From contig CAZOHM010000001.1 in the NCBI GenBank assembly GCA_964579795.1, positions 49,224 to 113,223 of the forward strand: DNA of 64,000 nt. The letters are read 5' to 3'. The DNA is from JAEYFP01 sp964579795. Its GTDB lineage: Bacteria; Bacillota; Clostridia; Lachnospirales; Lachnospiraceae. Below are positions 8,305 through 16,435 of this stretch, piece after piece. The translations under genes and the position numbers were made by a program. Positions within the stretch are counted from its first letter, which is position 1. The number at the start of each line of letters is the position of its first letter. A model generated the notes under the pieces. That model did not search any database. It saw nothing but the letters and a program-made list of their open reading frames with translations, and was not told where the DNA came from.

Positions 8305-9938
8305 TTTTCGTCGTCCTCTGTGTTTGCAGTATATACGAAACGCTTTCTTGCCAGTTCATCACCTTCAAGGTATTCGTCGTAGGTCGTGATTTTGTCAACA
8401 AGAGAGCCGTCTGGCATGATTTCCATAATACGATTGGCTGTTGTCTCTACAAACTGATGATCATGGGAGGCAAATAACACAACACCTGGGAACTTAATCA
8501 GTCCATTATTAAGTGCAGTAATAGATTCCATGTCCAGATGATTGGTTGGCTCATCCAAAATAAGTACATTTGCACCAGAAATCATCATTTTTGAAAGCAG
8601 ACAGCGTACCTTTTCTCCACCGGACAGTATTTTGACTTTTTTCACACCGTCCTCACCCGGGAAGAGCATTCTTCCAAGGAAACCGCGGACATATGTGACA
8701 TCCTTAACAGGAGAATAGCCGGTTAGCCAGTCTGTAATAGTTAAATCATTATCAAATTCTTCTGTGTTATCCTTTGGGAAATATGTCTGGGTGGTTGTGA
8801 CACCCCATTTGAATGTACCCTCATCAGGTTCCATTTCACCGGTAAGAATTTTAAACAAAACTGTTTTGGCAAGCTCGTTACCACCGACAAAAGCAACTTT
8901 ATCCTCATGTCCGAGAATAAATGAGATATTGTCAAGAATTTTGACACCATCAATTGTTTTTGAAATACCATCTACAGAGAGCACTTCATTTCCGATTTCA
9001 CGTTCAGGGCGAAAATCAATATAGGGATACTTCCTGCTTGATGGTTTGATTTCGTCCAGTTCAATCTTTTCCAAAGCTTTCTTTCTGGAAGTTGCCTGTT
9101 TGGATTTGGAGGCATTTGCAGAAAACCTGGAAATGAATTCCTGTAGCTCCTTGATTTTTTCTTCCTTTTTTTTGTTTGCTTCTTTCATCTGCTTGACAAG
9201 CAGCTGGCTGGATTCGTACCAGAAATCATAGTTACCTGCATAAAGCTGAATCTTTCCATAATCAATATCTGCCGTATGTGTACAGACTTTGTTTAAAAAA
9301 TATCTGTCATGTGATACAACAATAACCGTATTTTCAAAGTTGATAAGAAATTCTTCAAGCCATGCAATAGCATCAAGATCCAAATGGTTTGTTGGCTCGT
9401 CCAGTAATAGGATATCAGGATTTCCAAAAAGAGCTTTCGCAAGAAGTACTTTGACTTTTTGACTTCCTGTCAAATCCTTCATAATTGCATAGTGCAGGTC
9501 TGTATCAATGCCAAGACCATTTAGCAGCATGGCAGCGTTGGACTCTGCTTCCCAGCCATCCAGCTCTGCAAATTCACCTTCCAGTTCACTTGCTCGAATC
9601 CCATCTTCATCAGAAAAGTCTTCCTTTGCATAAATGGCATCCTTTTCTTTCATAATCTTATAGAGACGTTCATTTCCCATAATTACAGTATCCATTACTG
9701 AAAAATCATCATATTTGAAATGGTCCTGTTCCAGAACAGACAGACGCTGTCCGGGAGTTATGACAATGTCACCGTTTGTTGTATCAAGATTGCCGGACAA
9801 TATTTTTAGAAACGTTGATTTTCCGGCACCGTTAGCACCAATCAGACCGTAGCAGTTTCCTTCAGTAAATTTGATGTTTACATCTTCAAATAATGCCTTT
9901 TTGCCAAGGCGGAGTGTTACATTGTTTGCACTAATCAT
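8301..9938 (-). CDS. ABC-F ATPase (YkpA/YbiT-like translation factor)
   Basis: 545 residues from the ATG at 9938, chosen because GAGGAAA lies just upstream and the family starts at MISANNVTLR; an in-frame ORF extends 23 codons further but without a ribosome site. Two ABC domains without membrane segments: first Walker A GANGAGKST (about 36-44), Walker B LLLDEPTNHLD; second domain with GGNELAKT in place of a normal Walker A, signature LSGGEKVR and Walker B LILDEPTNHLD. The P-loop change from GxxGxGKS/T to GGNELAKT is known in YbiT-type proteins. ABC-F proteins bind the ribosomal E site and act on translation or antibiotic resistance. There are no features marking a resistance subtype. Confidence 0.92.
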   Translation of the reverse strand: MISANNVTLRLGKKALFEDVNIKFTEGNCYGLIGANGAGKSTFLKILSGNLDTTNGDIVITPGQRLSVLEQDHFKYDDFSVMDTVIMGNERLYKIMKEKDAIYAKEDFSDEDGIRASELEGEFAELDGWEAESNAAMLLNGLGIDTDLHYAIMKDLTGSQKVKVLLAKALFGNPDILLLDEPTNHLDLDAIAWLEEFLINFENTVIVVSHDRYFLNKVCTHTADIDYGKIQLYAGNYDFWYESSQLLVKQMKEANKKKEEKIKELQEFISRFSANASKSKQATSRKKALEKIELDEIKPSSRKYPYIDFRPEREIGNEVLSVDGISKTIDGVKILDNISFILGHEDKVAFVGGNELAKTVLFKILTGEMEPDEGTFKWGVTTTQTYFPKDNTEEFDNDLTITDWLTGYSPVKDVTYVRGFLGRMLFPGEDGVKKVKILSGGEKVRCLLSKMMISGANVLILDEPTNHLDMESITALNNGLIKFPGVVLFASHDHQFVETTANRIMEIMPDGSLVDKITTYDEYLEGDELARKRFVYTANTEDDEN

Positions 9939-10053
9939 ATATATTTCCTCAATTTCTCTATGTTTTCGCAATAAACATGCTTTTTTATTATACACAAGAA
10001 CCTGCATTATTTCAATGAAAAATGATTGAGTGCAGAAAAATGTATGTCAGAAG

Positions 10054-10087
10054 TACAGCTGCCATGCATGAAGCAATGACAGCTGTA
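10054..10087 (-). terminator. inverted repeat after the coat-type gene, possible weak terminator
   Basis: ACAGCTG and CAGCTGT arms, extended by CAT/ATG, lie between the coat-type gene and the ABC-F gene. There is no immediate T run on the minus strand, so termination is uncertain. Confidence 0.3.
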
Positions 10088-10104
10088 GAAGGTTATCAGG
10101 ATAA

Positions 10105-10353
10105 TCAGGCTTGTGTCAGAATTGAACGCACATGTTCTTTTTCCTGCTCGGATGCCTTTTGGGCAGGAACATAATAGTTTTTTTCACGTGCTGTCTGATA
10201 TAGCTTTTCCTGTGACATTTCACATTCGTTTCGAAATTTTTTTAAACACTGTTTTAATTCTCTGTTTTCGGTTTGGGGAATCATATCACCAAACATTTTC
10301 AACTCACCGTTTACTCCTGTGAGTGCATCTGAAACCATTGTTTTTTCATTCAT
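10105..10353 (-). CDS. CotF-like spore coat protein family member
   Basis: 82 residues, helical, with conserved-looking MVSDALTGVNGELKMFGD at the N terminus and several Glu/Lys-rich amphipathic helices. This start and the pattern of two helices resemble the small ferritin-like coat F family seen next to one another in clostridial spore formers. It has no signal or membrane segment. It lies 21 bases after another small protein of similar build, so the two are probably cotranscribed. The family call rests on pattern similarity only; localisation to the spore is inferred. Confidence 0.6.
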   Translation of the reverse strand: MNEKTMVSDALTGVNGELKMFGDMIPQTENRELKQCLKKFRNECEMSQEKLYQTAREKNYYVPAQKASEQEKEHVRSILTQA

Positions 10354-10374
10354 AAGCCATTTCCTCTCTTTATA

Positions 10375-10557
10375 TTATAGGAATTTCATAAGTTCTTGCT
10401 TGTTTTTCAAGGCAGATTCTGCTGCATCCTGAAAAAGCTTTTTAATCTGTGCATCCTCGGTCTGTGTTGCATAGTCTTTCATTTTACTCTGCGTTGTTGT
10501 GTAGCCTCCAATCAGATGCCTGAGATTTTGTAAATCCAAAACTGATATTTCTGACAT
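10375..10557 (-). CDS. small helical protein, coat-type hypothetical
   Basis: 60 residues with a strong GGAGG site (TTAAGGAGGACTTACC before the ATG). Sequence runs as two amphipathic helices with a short linker, beginning MSEISVLDLQNLRHLIGGY. Gene pairs of 60-90 residue helical proteins like this and its neighbour at 10105 are found as coat-associated proteins in spore-forming Clostridia. No catalytic motif is seen. It begins just after the long hairpin at 10587-10654, so it may be transcribed from a promoter within that gap or by leakage from the suf pair. Confidence 0.6.
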   Translation of the reverse strand: MSEISVLDLQNLRHLIGGYTTTQSKMKDYATQTEDAQIKKLFQDAAESALKNKQELMKFL

Positions 10558-10586
10558 GGTAAGTCCTCCTTAACTGTTAAAATAAA

Positions 10587-10654
10587 AATACAGAATTCAC
10601 AAAATCTTAATTTGCACAGTAAGTAGTGTAAATTAATTGTGTGAATTCTGTATT
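10587..10654 (-). terminator. long perfect-arm hairpin between sufB and the coat-type genes
   Basis: Outer arms AATACAGAATTCACA and TGTGAATTCTGTATT (15 of 15 paired) enclose inner arms TTAATTTGCAC and GTGTAAATTAA (one G-T). Read on the minus strand, the right side is followed by TTTTTATTTTAA, so it works as an intrinsic terminator for the suf pair. At 68 bases the stem is much longer than usual. Confidence 0.6.
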
Positions 10655-10690
10655 AGTATGTGAATATGAAAATGATCAATACAGGAAATT

Positions 10691-11617
10691 TTAGTTAGAT
10701 GAAGTCAAAAAACCTTCGATAATTTTATTTTCGGCCTCTTCCTCTGTAAGACCAAGTGTTTTTAACTTAATAATCTGTTCACCGGCAATTTTTCCAATAG
10801 CGGCTTCATGAATCAGTGAGGCATCAATATTTCCAGCATACAGCTCTGGAGCAGCATTGACTTTTCCATTCCCTACAAGAATTGCATCACACTCCGAATG
10901 ACCACTGCAGCGGCAGTTTCCAATAATATGTGAATGGTATTTTTGCGAAGAGTTTCCTTTTGCAACGGAACGGGAGATTAAATCAACACTGGATCCTTCG
11001 CCGTTCATGGAAACCTCAAAGTCGGTTTCAGCTTCGTTTTCCTCATCTGTTAAGATACTCTCATGAATGATAAGCTTTGCGTTTTTTGCAAGAACAGCAC
11101 TTGTTTTGCGAAGCGTATGGTCAACACCCCTTAACTGGAGCGTTTCCATTTCAAGTATCGAGTTTTCCGAAAGAGTAGCTTCTGTGACAGGATCAATTAT
11201 GCGTTTCCCAAATCCTTTTCCGGAGCCAATATGCTTTTCTTTATAGAGAACATGTGAATCAGGCTCTAAGAAAAATCGATGGATACCGTTGTGAGAAACA
11301 CCCTCATCCGTGTCTGTATGAACACCACAGCCGGCCACGATAGTAACATTTGCACCGGACTGAATATGAAAATCGTTGTAAACAAGATCCTTTACAGAGC
11401 CATGTGTTACACATGCCGGAATATATACTGCTTCTTTTTGTGCCTTGGCAGAAATATAGATATCAATTCCGGGTTTATCTGATTTTGGTACGATTCGAAT
11501 ATTTTCGGAAGACTTCATATCAATACACTGCCCATCTTCACGTAAACTGTAGGCACCCTGAAAGAGCCCGTCCCAATCTGTAATTTCCTGCAGCATTTCT
11601 TCAGTAATGTTATTCAT
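10691..11617 (-). CDS. SufB/SufD-family Fe-S scaffold subunit (SmsB-like)
   Basis: 308 residues from the ATG at 11617, chosen for its AAGGAGG site; a longer in-frame ORF reaches 11698 but lies inside sufC. The protein has the SufB/D right-handed beta-helix character: alternating short strands rich in Gly and Val, a SHNGIHRFFLEPDSHV segment near 110-125, and the conserved HSHIIGNCRCSGHSECDAI region (about 230-248) with several Cys and His suited to cluster assembly. SufB homologues are usually longer (about 460), so this is a short form. It overlaps sufC by eight bases. No sufS, sufU or second sufB/D lies nearby, as in the two-gene SmsCB systems described in anaerobes. Confidence 0.85.
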   Translation of the reverse strand: MNNITEEMLQEITDWDGLFQGAYSLREDGQCIDMKSSENIRIVPKSDKPGIDIYISAKAQKEAVYIPACVTHGSVKDLVYNDFHIQSGANVTIVAGCGVHTDTDEGVSHNGIHRFFLEPDSHVLYKEKHIGSGKGFGKRIIDPVTEATLSENSILEMETLQLRGVDHTLRKTSAVLAKNAKLIIHESILTDEENEAETDFEVSMNGEGSSVDLISRSVAKGNSSQKYHSHIIGNCRCSGHSECDAILVGNGKVNAAPELYAGNIDASLIHEAAIGKIAGEQIIKLKTLGLTEEEAENKIIEGFLTSSN

Positions 11618-12338
11618 TGGAAACCTCCTTGTGAAGCGGACAGTGCTGTCCACGCTCATTGATAAGCAGCTGAGGAAGTATTTCATCCCGTGTACCACTG
11701 ATGCGAATTTGCCCGTCAGCGATAACTACAATATTGTCGGCAATGTCCATAATTCGTTCCTGATGTGAGATGACAAGCAATGCGCCATCCTGTTCCTCTT
11801 TCAGTACTTTGAAAGTATCAATGAGACTTGTAAAACTCCACAGGTCAATACCGGCCTCGGGTTCATCAAAAACTAGTATATTAGCATTTCTTGCGAGGAC
11901 TGTTGCTATTTCAATTCGTTTGCTTTCACCGCCTGACAGATGGTTGTCCATCGAACGGTTCATATATTCTTTTGCGCACAGACCAACCTTTTCCAAAATG
12001 GAGCAGATTTCACATTCTGTAAGCTCGTGTCCGGCAGAAATGTTTAAAAGCTGTTTAATGGAGAGTCCTTTGAAATGTATTGGCTGTTGAAAAGCAAAGG
12101 CGATACCTGCTCTGGCACGCCTTGTGATATCCCAGTCTGTGATGTCATCACCGTCTAAAAGAATCTGTCCGGCTGTAGGTGTATGCAGACCTGCAATCAG
12201 CTTGGCAAGAGATGTCTTACCGCCGCCATTCGGTCCGGTAATAACAGTCAGCTGTCCCTGCCGGATGATCAAATCTATTCCGTTAATCAGCCCCTCACCA
12301 TCCGGGAGAGCCCAATGTAAGTTCTTTAGCTCAAGCAT
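11610..12338 (-). CDS. sufC: SufC-type Fe-S assembly ATPase
   Basis: 242 residues. It is the ATPase that drives conformational change in the SufB/D scaffold during iron-sulfur cluster building in the cytosol. Motifs: Walker A GPNGGGKTSLAK (about 35-46), signature LSGGESKR (about 142-149) and Walker B ILVFDEPEAGIDL, with the Glu-Ala-Gly-Ile-Asp stretch typical of SufC. The Q-loop is FAFQQP. The gene is first of the minus-strand pair and overlaps the scaffold gene, which supports a strict two-subunit complex. It could be misread as a generic ABC ATPase, but the partner fixes the role. Confidence 0.92.
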   Translation of the reverse strand: MLELKNLHWALPDGEGLINGIDLIIRQGQLTVITGPNGGGKTSLAKLIAGLHTPTAGQILLDGDDITDWDITRRARAGIAFAFQQPIHFKGLSIKQLLNISAGHELTECEICSILEKVGLCAKEYMNRSMDNHLSGGESKRIEIATVLARNANILVFDEPEAGIDLWSFTSLIDTFKVLKEEQDGALLVISHQERIMDIADNIVVIADGQIRISGTRDEILPQLLINERGQHCPLHKEVSNE

Positions 12339-12404
12339 AATAATTTCTCCTGTGTTATCTTAATGTTTCACTCTTTACATGATAGTATACATCATATCAT
12401 ACTT

Positions 12405-12452
12405 TAAAAAAATACAAAAGGATTCTCACACATTTTGTGTGGAATCCTTTTG
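12405..12452 (-). terminator. terminator of the ECF sigma operon
   Basis: Minus-strand hairpin with arms CAAAAGGATTC and GAATCCTTTTG and inner CACACA/TGTGTG pairing, followed on the minus strand by TATTTTTTT. It sits between the end of the LiaF-like gene and the suf pair. Confidence 0.85.
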
Positions 12453-12463
12453 GTAGTGCAAAA

Positions 12464-12778
12464 TTAAAAGCTGACATGTATAGAACGTTCCATGACAGTT
12501 GATATAGAGCCAATACACATTGCAAACAGAATAACGAGAGCAGTAAGAAAAATGGCAGTTTTATCATATGTCAGTTTGTCTTCTTCATCATTCGAAAGTT
12601 TAATGGATTGAAATAATATTTCTATACCAAGGAAAATAAATATAATCGGCCATGCTTTGAGGATTGTAAAGTAGGTGAGTGTCGGGAATACAAGATGCAG
12701 TAAAAAAAATATGCCAGAGACAACAAGTGTTATACCAAGTGTCAGAGTTCCGACTTTATGTGTTCGTTTTGTTGACAT
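12464..12778 (-). CDS. small membrane protein with LiaI/LiaF-like (DUF5668) domain
   Basis: 104 residues from the ATG at 12778, picked for its TAGGAGGT site; ten more in-frame codons upstream overlap the previous gene. Three hydrophobic stretches (about 12-32, 38-58 and 80-98) are separated by short loops; the segment GITLVVSGIFFLL...WPIIFIFLGIEIL matches the paired-helix pattern of the LiaI/LiaF transmembrane region, with the W-P-I-I-F-I/L-L-G signature. Such domains often sit in cell-envelope stress operons. It is the last gene of the sigma factor operon, followed by a terminator. A role in sensing or adaptation to membrane stress is inferred. Confidence 0.7.
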   Translation of the reverse strand: MSTKRTHKVGTLTLGITLVVSGIFFLLHLVFPTLTYFTILKAWPIIFIFLGIEILFQSIKLSNDEEDKLTYDKTAIFLTALVILFAMCIGSISTVMERSIHVSF

Positions 12779-12788
12779 AATGTACCTC

Positions 12789-13364
12789 CTACTCGTTTTT
12801 CTGCTCAATCATAGTAGGCTTATCCGTCTGTTTTTCTCCGGCATCATTTGAATAAAGCTCTTTCTTTTTGCCGATAATCAGCCAAATACCAAGAATGATA
12901 ACAACAAGACCAATAACTGCACGTGGAAGTATGTCAAACAGAGGTCCAATGTATGCAGAGAAAAACTCTTGCTCGGTAAAGCGATAGAATAGGGAACGAA
13001 TGCCATCCCAAAGTGTACACATACCGATAATCAGGCAAAGCAGACCAATAATTCGATGCCCATTTTTTGTAGAAGCCTTCTTTAACAGCGGATCCTGCTC
13101 ACTGGAAAAGAAATACGAATCCTCCAGCGCGTAGAATTCTTCGTCTGGCATTGCGACAAGGTTGTGTACATGAAAAAAGCTGTAGAACCATATGACGGGA
13201 AGCAGTATAGCGATGAATCTCATACTGTATGAACTTAATACGCAGGCAGCCAGGAATACAAGCATAAGTGAAATTCCCTGTTTGAAAAATCCAAGGTACA
13301 TTTCTCCTGCACCCGGAAATATTGAAAAAATAAATGTCCAAAATCCTGTTTTTTTTCTAATCAT
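12789..13364 (-). CDS. membrane protein of the ECF sigma operon, unassigned
   Basis: 191 residues. Predicted membrane segments: about 8-24, 30-48, 50-64, then a charged cytoplasmic or external loop (70-95), and two more helices near 100-120 and 135-160. The tail is polar and charged. The N-terminal segment (GFWTFIFSIFPGAGEMYLGF) resembles the short PG-G-x-YLG turn of TM2-type and related small membrane proteins. The start overlaps the end of the anti-sigma gene by eight bases. I cannot name a family. Its place between the anti-sigma and LiaF-like genes suggests a membrane-stress function. Confidence 0.65.
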   Translation of the reverse strand: MIRKKTGFWTFIFSIFPGAGEMYLGFFKQGISLMLVFLAACVLSSYSMRFIAILLPVIWFYSFFHVHNLVAMPDEEFYALEDSYFFSSEQDPLLKKASTKNGHRIIGLLCLIIGMCTLWDGIRSLFYRFTEQEFFSAYIGPLFDILPRAVIGLVVIILGIWLIIGKKKELYSNDAGEKQTDKPTMIEQKNE

Positions 13365-13836
13365 GTTTCTTACCTCCAGTTGTGATAGATTGAATTGATT
13401 GATAGATAGAAATTCCGGCTTCCTTTGCCTTTACAGATAAATCTTTGTGTTCATCTTCAGCACTCCATGCCTGAGCATCATGCTCCGCCTCTTTTTCCAG
13501 CTGTGCATATTGATAGGATGTGTATGTGCTGCTTAGAGGAGCACCAATATTGTCAGGAAGCTTATTAAGGGCTGTCAGCTGAAAAAGACACAACAGGACT
13601 GCAGCCGATATTTTTAAGCTGTAGAACAAAAACTGCATGTTTCCTGAAAGTTCTTTTTTCTGTTTTTGGAATGCAAGTGGAATCCGGATACTTGCATCCA
13701 TGCTTTTCAAAAGTATTTCATCCTTTAAATTGGATGGGGCAGAAAGCAGTGGCTCAGACTCAATTTGTGAAATGAATGCAGTAAGCTGCTCATCTGTCCA
13801 ATGCGTGTCAGAAGAAATATTTGACTGCTGTTTCAT
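13357..13836 (-). CDS. putative anti-sigma factor, single-pass membrane protein
   Basis: 159 residues. N-terminal cytoplasmic part (1-80) begins with Asp-Glu-rich helices (HWTDEQLTAFISQIESEP), then one membrane helix (about 85-105, SLKISAAVLLCLFQLTAL), then an external tail of about 50 residues. This topology, and an ATG that overlaps the sigma gene stop by four bases, is standard for membrane anti-sigma factors. There is no His-Cys-Cys zinc motif, so it is not a ZAS-type. The sequence is not diagnostic; the role rests on position and topology. Confidence 0.65.
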   Translation of the reverse strand: MKQQSNISSDTHWTDEQLTAFISQIESEPLLSAPSNLKDEILLKSMDASIRIPLAFQKQKKELSGNMQFLFYSLKISAAVLLCLFQLTALNKLPDNIGAPLSSTYTSYQYAQLEKEAEHDAQAWSAEDEHKDLSVKAKEAGISIYQSIQSITTGGKKHD

Positions 13837-14324
13837 GAAACGGCCTCCCTTCTATAAAGCTTTCTAAGCATACCTTTTGCTCTGAAAATCTGTGTGCGCA
13901 ATGTTTTTTCGTTCCTGTTCAAAAGTCTTGAAAGTTCATCAACTGATCGTTCATAGTAGAAGTATTCTCGTGCGACTTCGTCATAGGGTGGAGAAAGCTG
14001 ATTGCAGCAGAAAAGCAGATCATCCCGGACTGTTTTTTCAAAGAAATTGTTTTCAACAGAGCTGTTGTCCGCTTCCAGTGTAAGGAAGAATGAGTCTTCG
14101 GTCGGTACCGTTTTGGAAGCAGCTCTTTTTTTGAAATCCAGGCATTTGTTTGTAGCAATTCTGCATAACCATGCTTTTAGGTTACTGCCGTCAAATGAAT
14201 TCATATGTCGATAGGCGGATAAAAAGGTTTCCTGAGTCAGATCCTCGGCATCAAAATAGTTATTTGTAAATCGGAAACATATGGTGAAAATCAAATTCTG
14301 GTATGCTGTAATCATATGCTCCAA
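13833..14324 (-). CDS. ECF-type RNA polymerase sigma factor
   Basis: At least 163 residues. Region 2 is clear: NLIFTICFRFTNNYFDAEDL (about 11-30) then TQETFLSAYRHM with the -10-recognition helix; region 4 at 115-155 ends in RNEKTLRTQIFRAKGMLRK, the -35-binding helix-turn-helix. ORF boundaries give TTG at 14324, which has no ribosome site; the ATG at 14315 has GGAG only three bases away. Upstream in frame, ATC at 14342 lies eight bases after AGGGGAGG and would add IDEQQ, matching the usual MDEQ start of this family. The true start is therefore uncertain. It leads the four-gene operon and probably drives it. Confidence 0.88.
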   Translation of the reverse strand: MEHMITAYQNLIFTICFRFTNNYFDAEDLTQETFLSAYRHMNSFDGSNLKAWLCRIATNKCLDFKKRAASKTVPTEDSFFLTLEADNSSVENNFFEKTVRDDLLFCCNQLSPPYDEVAREYFYYERSVDELSRLLNRNEKTLRTQIFRAKGMLRKLYRREAVS

Positions 14325-14384
14325 TTGCTGCTGCTCGTCGATGCTGCCCGCCTCCCCTCGTATTTTGCAGTTCCTATCTTATAT

Positions 14385-14411
14385 AACGAGACAGGATTTA
14401 ATATTATTTCA
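14385..14411 (-). promoter_or_regulatory. possible ECF-type promoter ahead of the sigma operon
   Basis: On the minus strand, TGAAAT (14411-14406) and CGTT (14388-14385) are 17 bases apart, similar to the TGAAAC-N16-CGT pattern of Bacillus ECF factors. It would fit autoregulation, but matching is loose. Confidence 0.3.
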
Positions 14412-14460
14412 AAAAATTAAAAAAATTATTTCGTGTTTCCTAATCATACCATATTAAAAG

Positions 14461-14489
14461 TTGCGAATTCTACTCTAATAGTGTAAGAT
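14461..14489 (+). promoter_or_regulatory. promoter of galE
   Basis: TTGCGA (14461-14466), 17-base spacer, TAAGAT (14484-14489); about 38 bases before the galE start, with GAGAGGAG as ribosome site. Confidence 0.6.
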
Positions 14490-14527
14490 AGCAAAGGAAT
14501 ATAAAACACTGAGAGGAGTGTGTATTA

Positions 14528-15568
14528 ATGAAAGTTTTGGTTACAGGTGGTGCCGGATTTATTGGAAGTCATACATGTGTGGAATTAATTGAAGCCGGAT
14601 ATGACGTTGTTATAGTAGATAATCTATATAATTCCTGTAGAGAGGCAGTTTCCAGAATAGAAAAAATTGTTGGACGACAGGTGACATTCTATGAGACAGA
14701 TTTGCTTGACAGAGAAGCACTTGATAAAATATTTGATAAAGAACAGATAGACGCAGTTATTCATTTTGCAGGATATAAGGCTGTGGGTGAGTCTGTGTCT
14801 ATGCCGCTTGAATATTACTATAATAATTTAACGGGAACACTCATATTATGTGATGTGATGAGAAAACATAACTGTAAGAGTATTGTGTTCAGTTCCTCAG
14901 CAACAGTATATGGTGCACCTGCTTTTGTACCTATTACAGAGGAATGCCCAATAGGAGAGGTAACAAATCCGTATGGACGTACAAAAGTCATGATTGAGCA
15001 GATTCTTACAGATCTTTATGTGTCTGATCATGAGTGGAATGTCATTTTACTTCGTTATTTCAACCCGATAGGAGCGCATGAATCAGGATTGATTGGAGAA
15101 AATCCCAAAGGTGTACCTAATAATCTGATTCCATATGTCACCCAGGTTGCAATCGGAAAATTGTCAAGCGTCGGAGTATTTGGAAATGATTATGATACCC
15201 CTGATGGAACAGGAGTAAGAGACTATATTCATGTAGTGGACCTTGCAATCGGACATGTCAAGACCTTGAAGAAAATAGCCCAAATGCAAAAACTTAATAC
15301 GACAGATCAGGATAAGAGTGTCAAAATCTATAATCTTGGTACCGGACAGGGCAGCAGCGTGCTTGATATTATTAAGAACTTTGAGAAGGCTTGCGGAAAG
15401 AAAATACCATATGAAATTAAGGAAAGACGACCGGGAGATATTGCGACCTGTTATGCAGATGCATCAAAGGCAAAAAAAGAATTAAACTGGACAGCTGAGC
15501 GAAATCTGGAAAAAATGTGTGAGGACTCTTGGCGCTGGCAATCCATGAATCCAAATGGACTTAAATAA
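14528..15568 (+). CDS. galE: UDP-glucose 4-epimerase
   Basis: 346 residues, full length for GalE. It interconverts UDP-galactose and UDP-glucose with bound NAD. Rossmann motif VTGGAGFIGSH (5-15), Ser-Ser-Ala-Thr-Val-Tyr at the active-site strand (SSSATVYGAP, about 121-130), catalytic YGRTK (about 150-154), and PIGAHESGLIGENP in the sugar-binding region. It lies alone behind its own promoter, with uppP following by 22 bases. It would complete Leloir metabolism of the galactose released by the galactan cluster at 45785-57273, but also feeds cell-wall sugars. Confidence 0.96.
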   Translation: MKVLVTGGAGFIGSHTCVELIEAGYDVVIVDNLYNSCREAVSRIEKIVGRQVTFYETDLLDREALDKIFDKEQIDAVIHFAGYKAVGESVSMPLEYYYNNLTGTLILCDVMRKHNCKSIVFSSSATVYGAPAFVPITEECPIGEVTNPYGRTKVMIEQILTDLYVSDHEWNVILLRYFNPIGAHESGLIGENPKGVPNNLIPYVTQVAIGKLSSVGVFGNDYDTPDGTGVRDYIHVVDLAIGHVKTLKKIAQMQKLNTTDQDKSVKIYNLGTGQGSSVLDIIKNFEKACGKKIPYEIKERRPGDIATCYADASKAKKELNWTAERNLEKMCEDSWRWQSMNPNGLK

Positions 15569-15590
15569 ATTGAACGGACAGGGGAAATAA

Positions 15591-16418
15591 ATGCTTGAAA
15601 TTGTAAAGTCATTGATTTATGGAGTGGTTGAGGGAATTACAGAATGGCTGCCTATCAGCAGTACCGGACATCTGATATTAATTGAACAAGTGCTTCCACT
15701 CAATCAGTCACCGGAATTTCAGGAAATGTTCAGGGTGGTAATTCAGCTTGGAGCGATTCTGGCAGTGCTCGTTTTGTATTGGGAACGGTTATTCCCATTT
15801 CAATTCAAAGAAAAGCCATACATAAAAAAAGATGTGTTTGTTATGTGGTTCAAAGTTGTTGTAGCATGTATTCCTGCAATAGTAATCGGATTACCGTTTG
15901 ATGATTTTTTTGAAAGTATGTTTTACAATTATGTATGTGTAGCAATTGTATTGTTTGTGTTTGGTGTTCTTTTTATTATTACTGAGCAGATGAACAAGGA
16001 TAAAAACCCCAAAATGGTAACGATAGCTCAAATTGACTGGAAAACAGCGCTTATTATTGGTGTTTTTCAGCTGATAGCCGCTGTGTTTCCCGGAACATCA
16101 AGATCAGGAGCAACAATTCTTGGCGCAATTTTATTTGGCGTATCAAGGACTACTGCAGCAGAATTTACTTTTTTTATGTCAGTTCCGGTTATGATTGGGG
16201 CAAGTTTTGTTAAAATTCTTAAATTTGGATTTGGTTTTTCGAGAATAGAACTTGCTGTACTTTTGGCAGGTATGGCATCCGCGTTTATTGTATCAGTAGT
16301 TGTAATCCGCTTTTTGATGAAGTATATTAAAAGCCACGATTTTAAAGTGTTTGGCTGGTATCGAATCGTGCTTTCGATTGTAGTTGTAATGTATTTCATT
16401 ATGCAGAGAGGTATGTAG
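15591..16418 (+). CDS. uppP: undecaprenyl-diphosphatase
   Basis: 275 residues, polytopic (about eight hydrophobic segments). UppP/BacA removes a phosphate from undecaprenyl diphosphate to recycle the cell-wall lipid carrier at the membrane. Diagnostic motifs: EGITEWLPISSTGHLIL (about 13-29) with the catalytic Glu pair and Ser-Ser-Thr-Gly-His, and PGTSRSGATI (about 167-176) with the essential Arg. Length is normal. It follows galE closely on the same strand and can give low-level bacitracin tolerance. Confidence 0.96.
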   Translation: MLEIVKSLIYGVVEGITEWLPISSTGHLILIEQVLPLNQSPEFQEMFRVVIQLGAILAVLVLYWERLFPFQFKEKPYIKKDVFVMWFKVVVACIPAIVIGLPFDDFFESMFYNYVCVAIVLFVFGVLFIITEQMNKDKNPKMVTIAQIDWKTALIIGVFQLIAAVFPGTSRSGATILGAILFGVSRTTAAEFTFFMSVPVMIGASFVKILKFGFGFSRIELAVLLAGMASAFIVSVVVIRFLMKYIKSHDFKVFGWYRIVLSIVVVMYFIMQRGM

Positions 16419-16435
16419 GAAAATGAGGGTGTGGT

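Noticed and set aside
8301..9938. Antibiotic-resistance ABC-F protein
   Set aside because: The altered second P-loop fits the housekeeping YbiT/YkpA group; no long interdomain extension of resistance types is visible.
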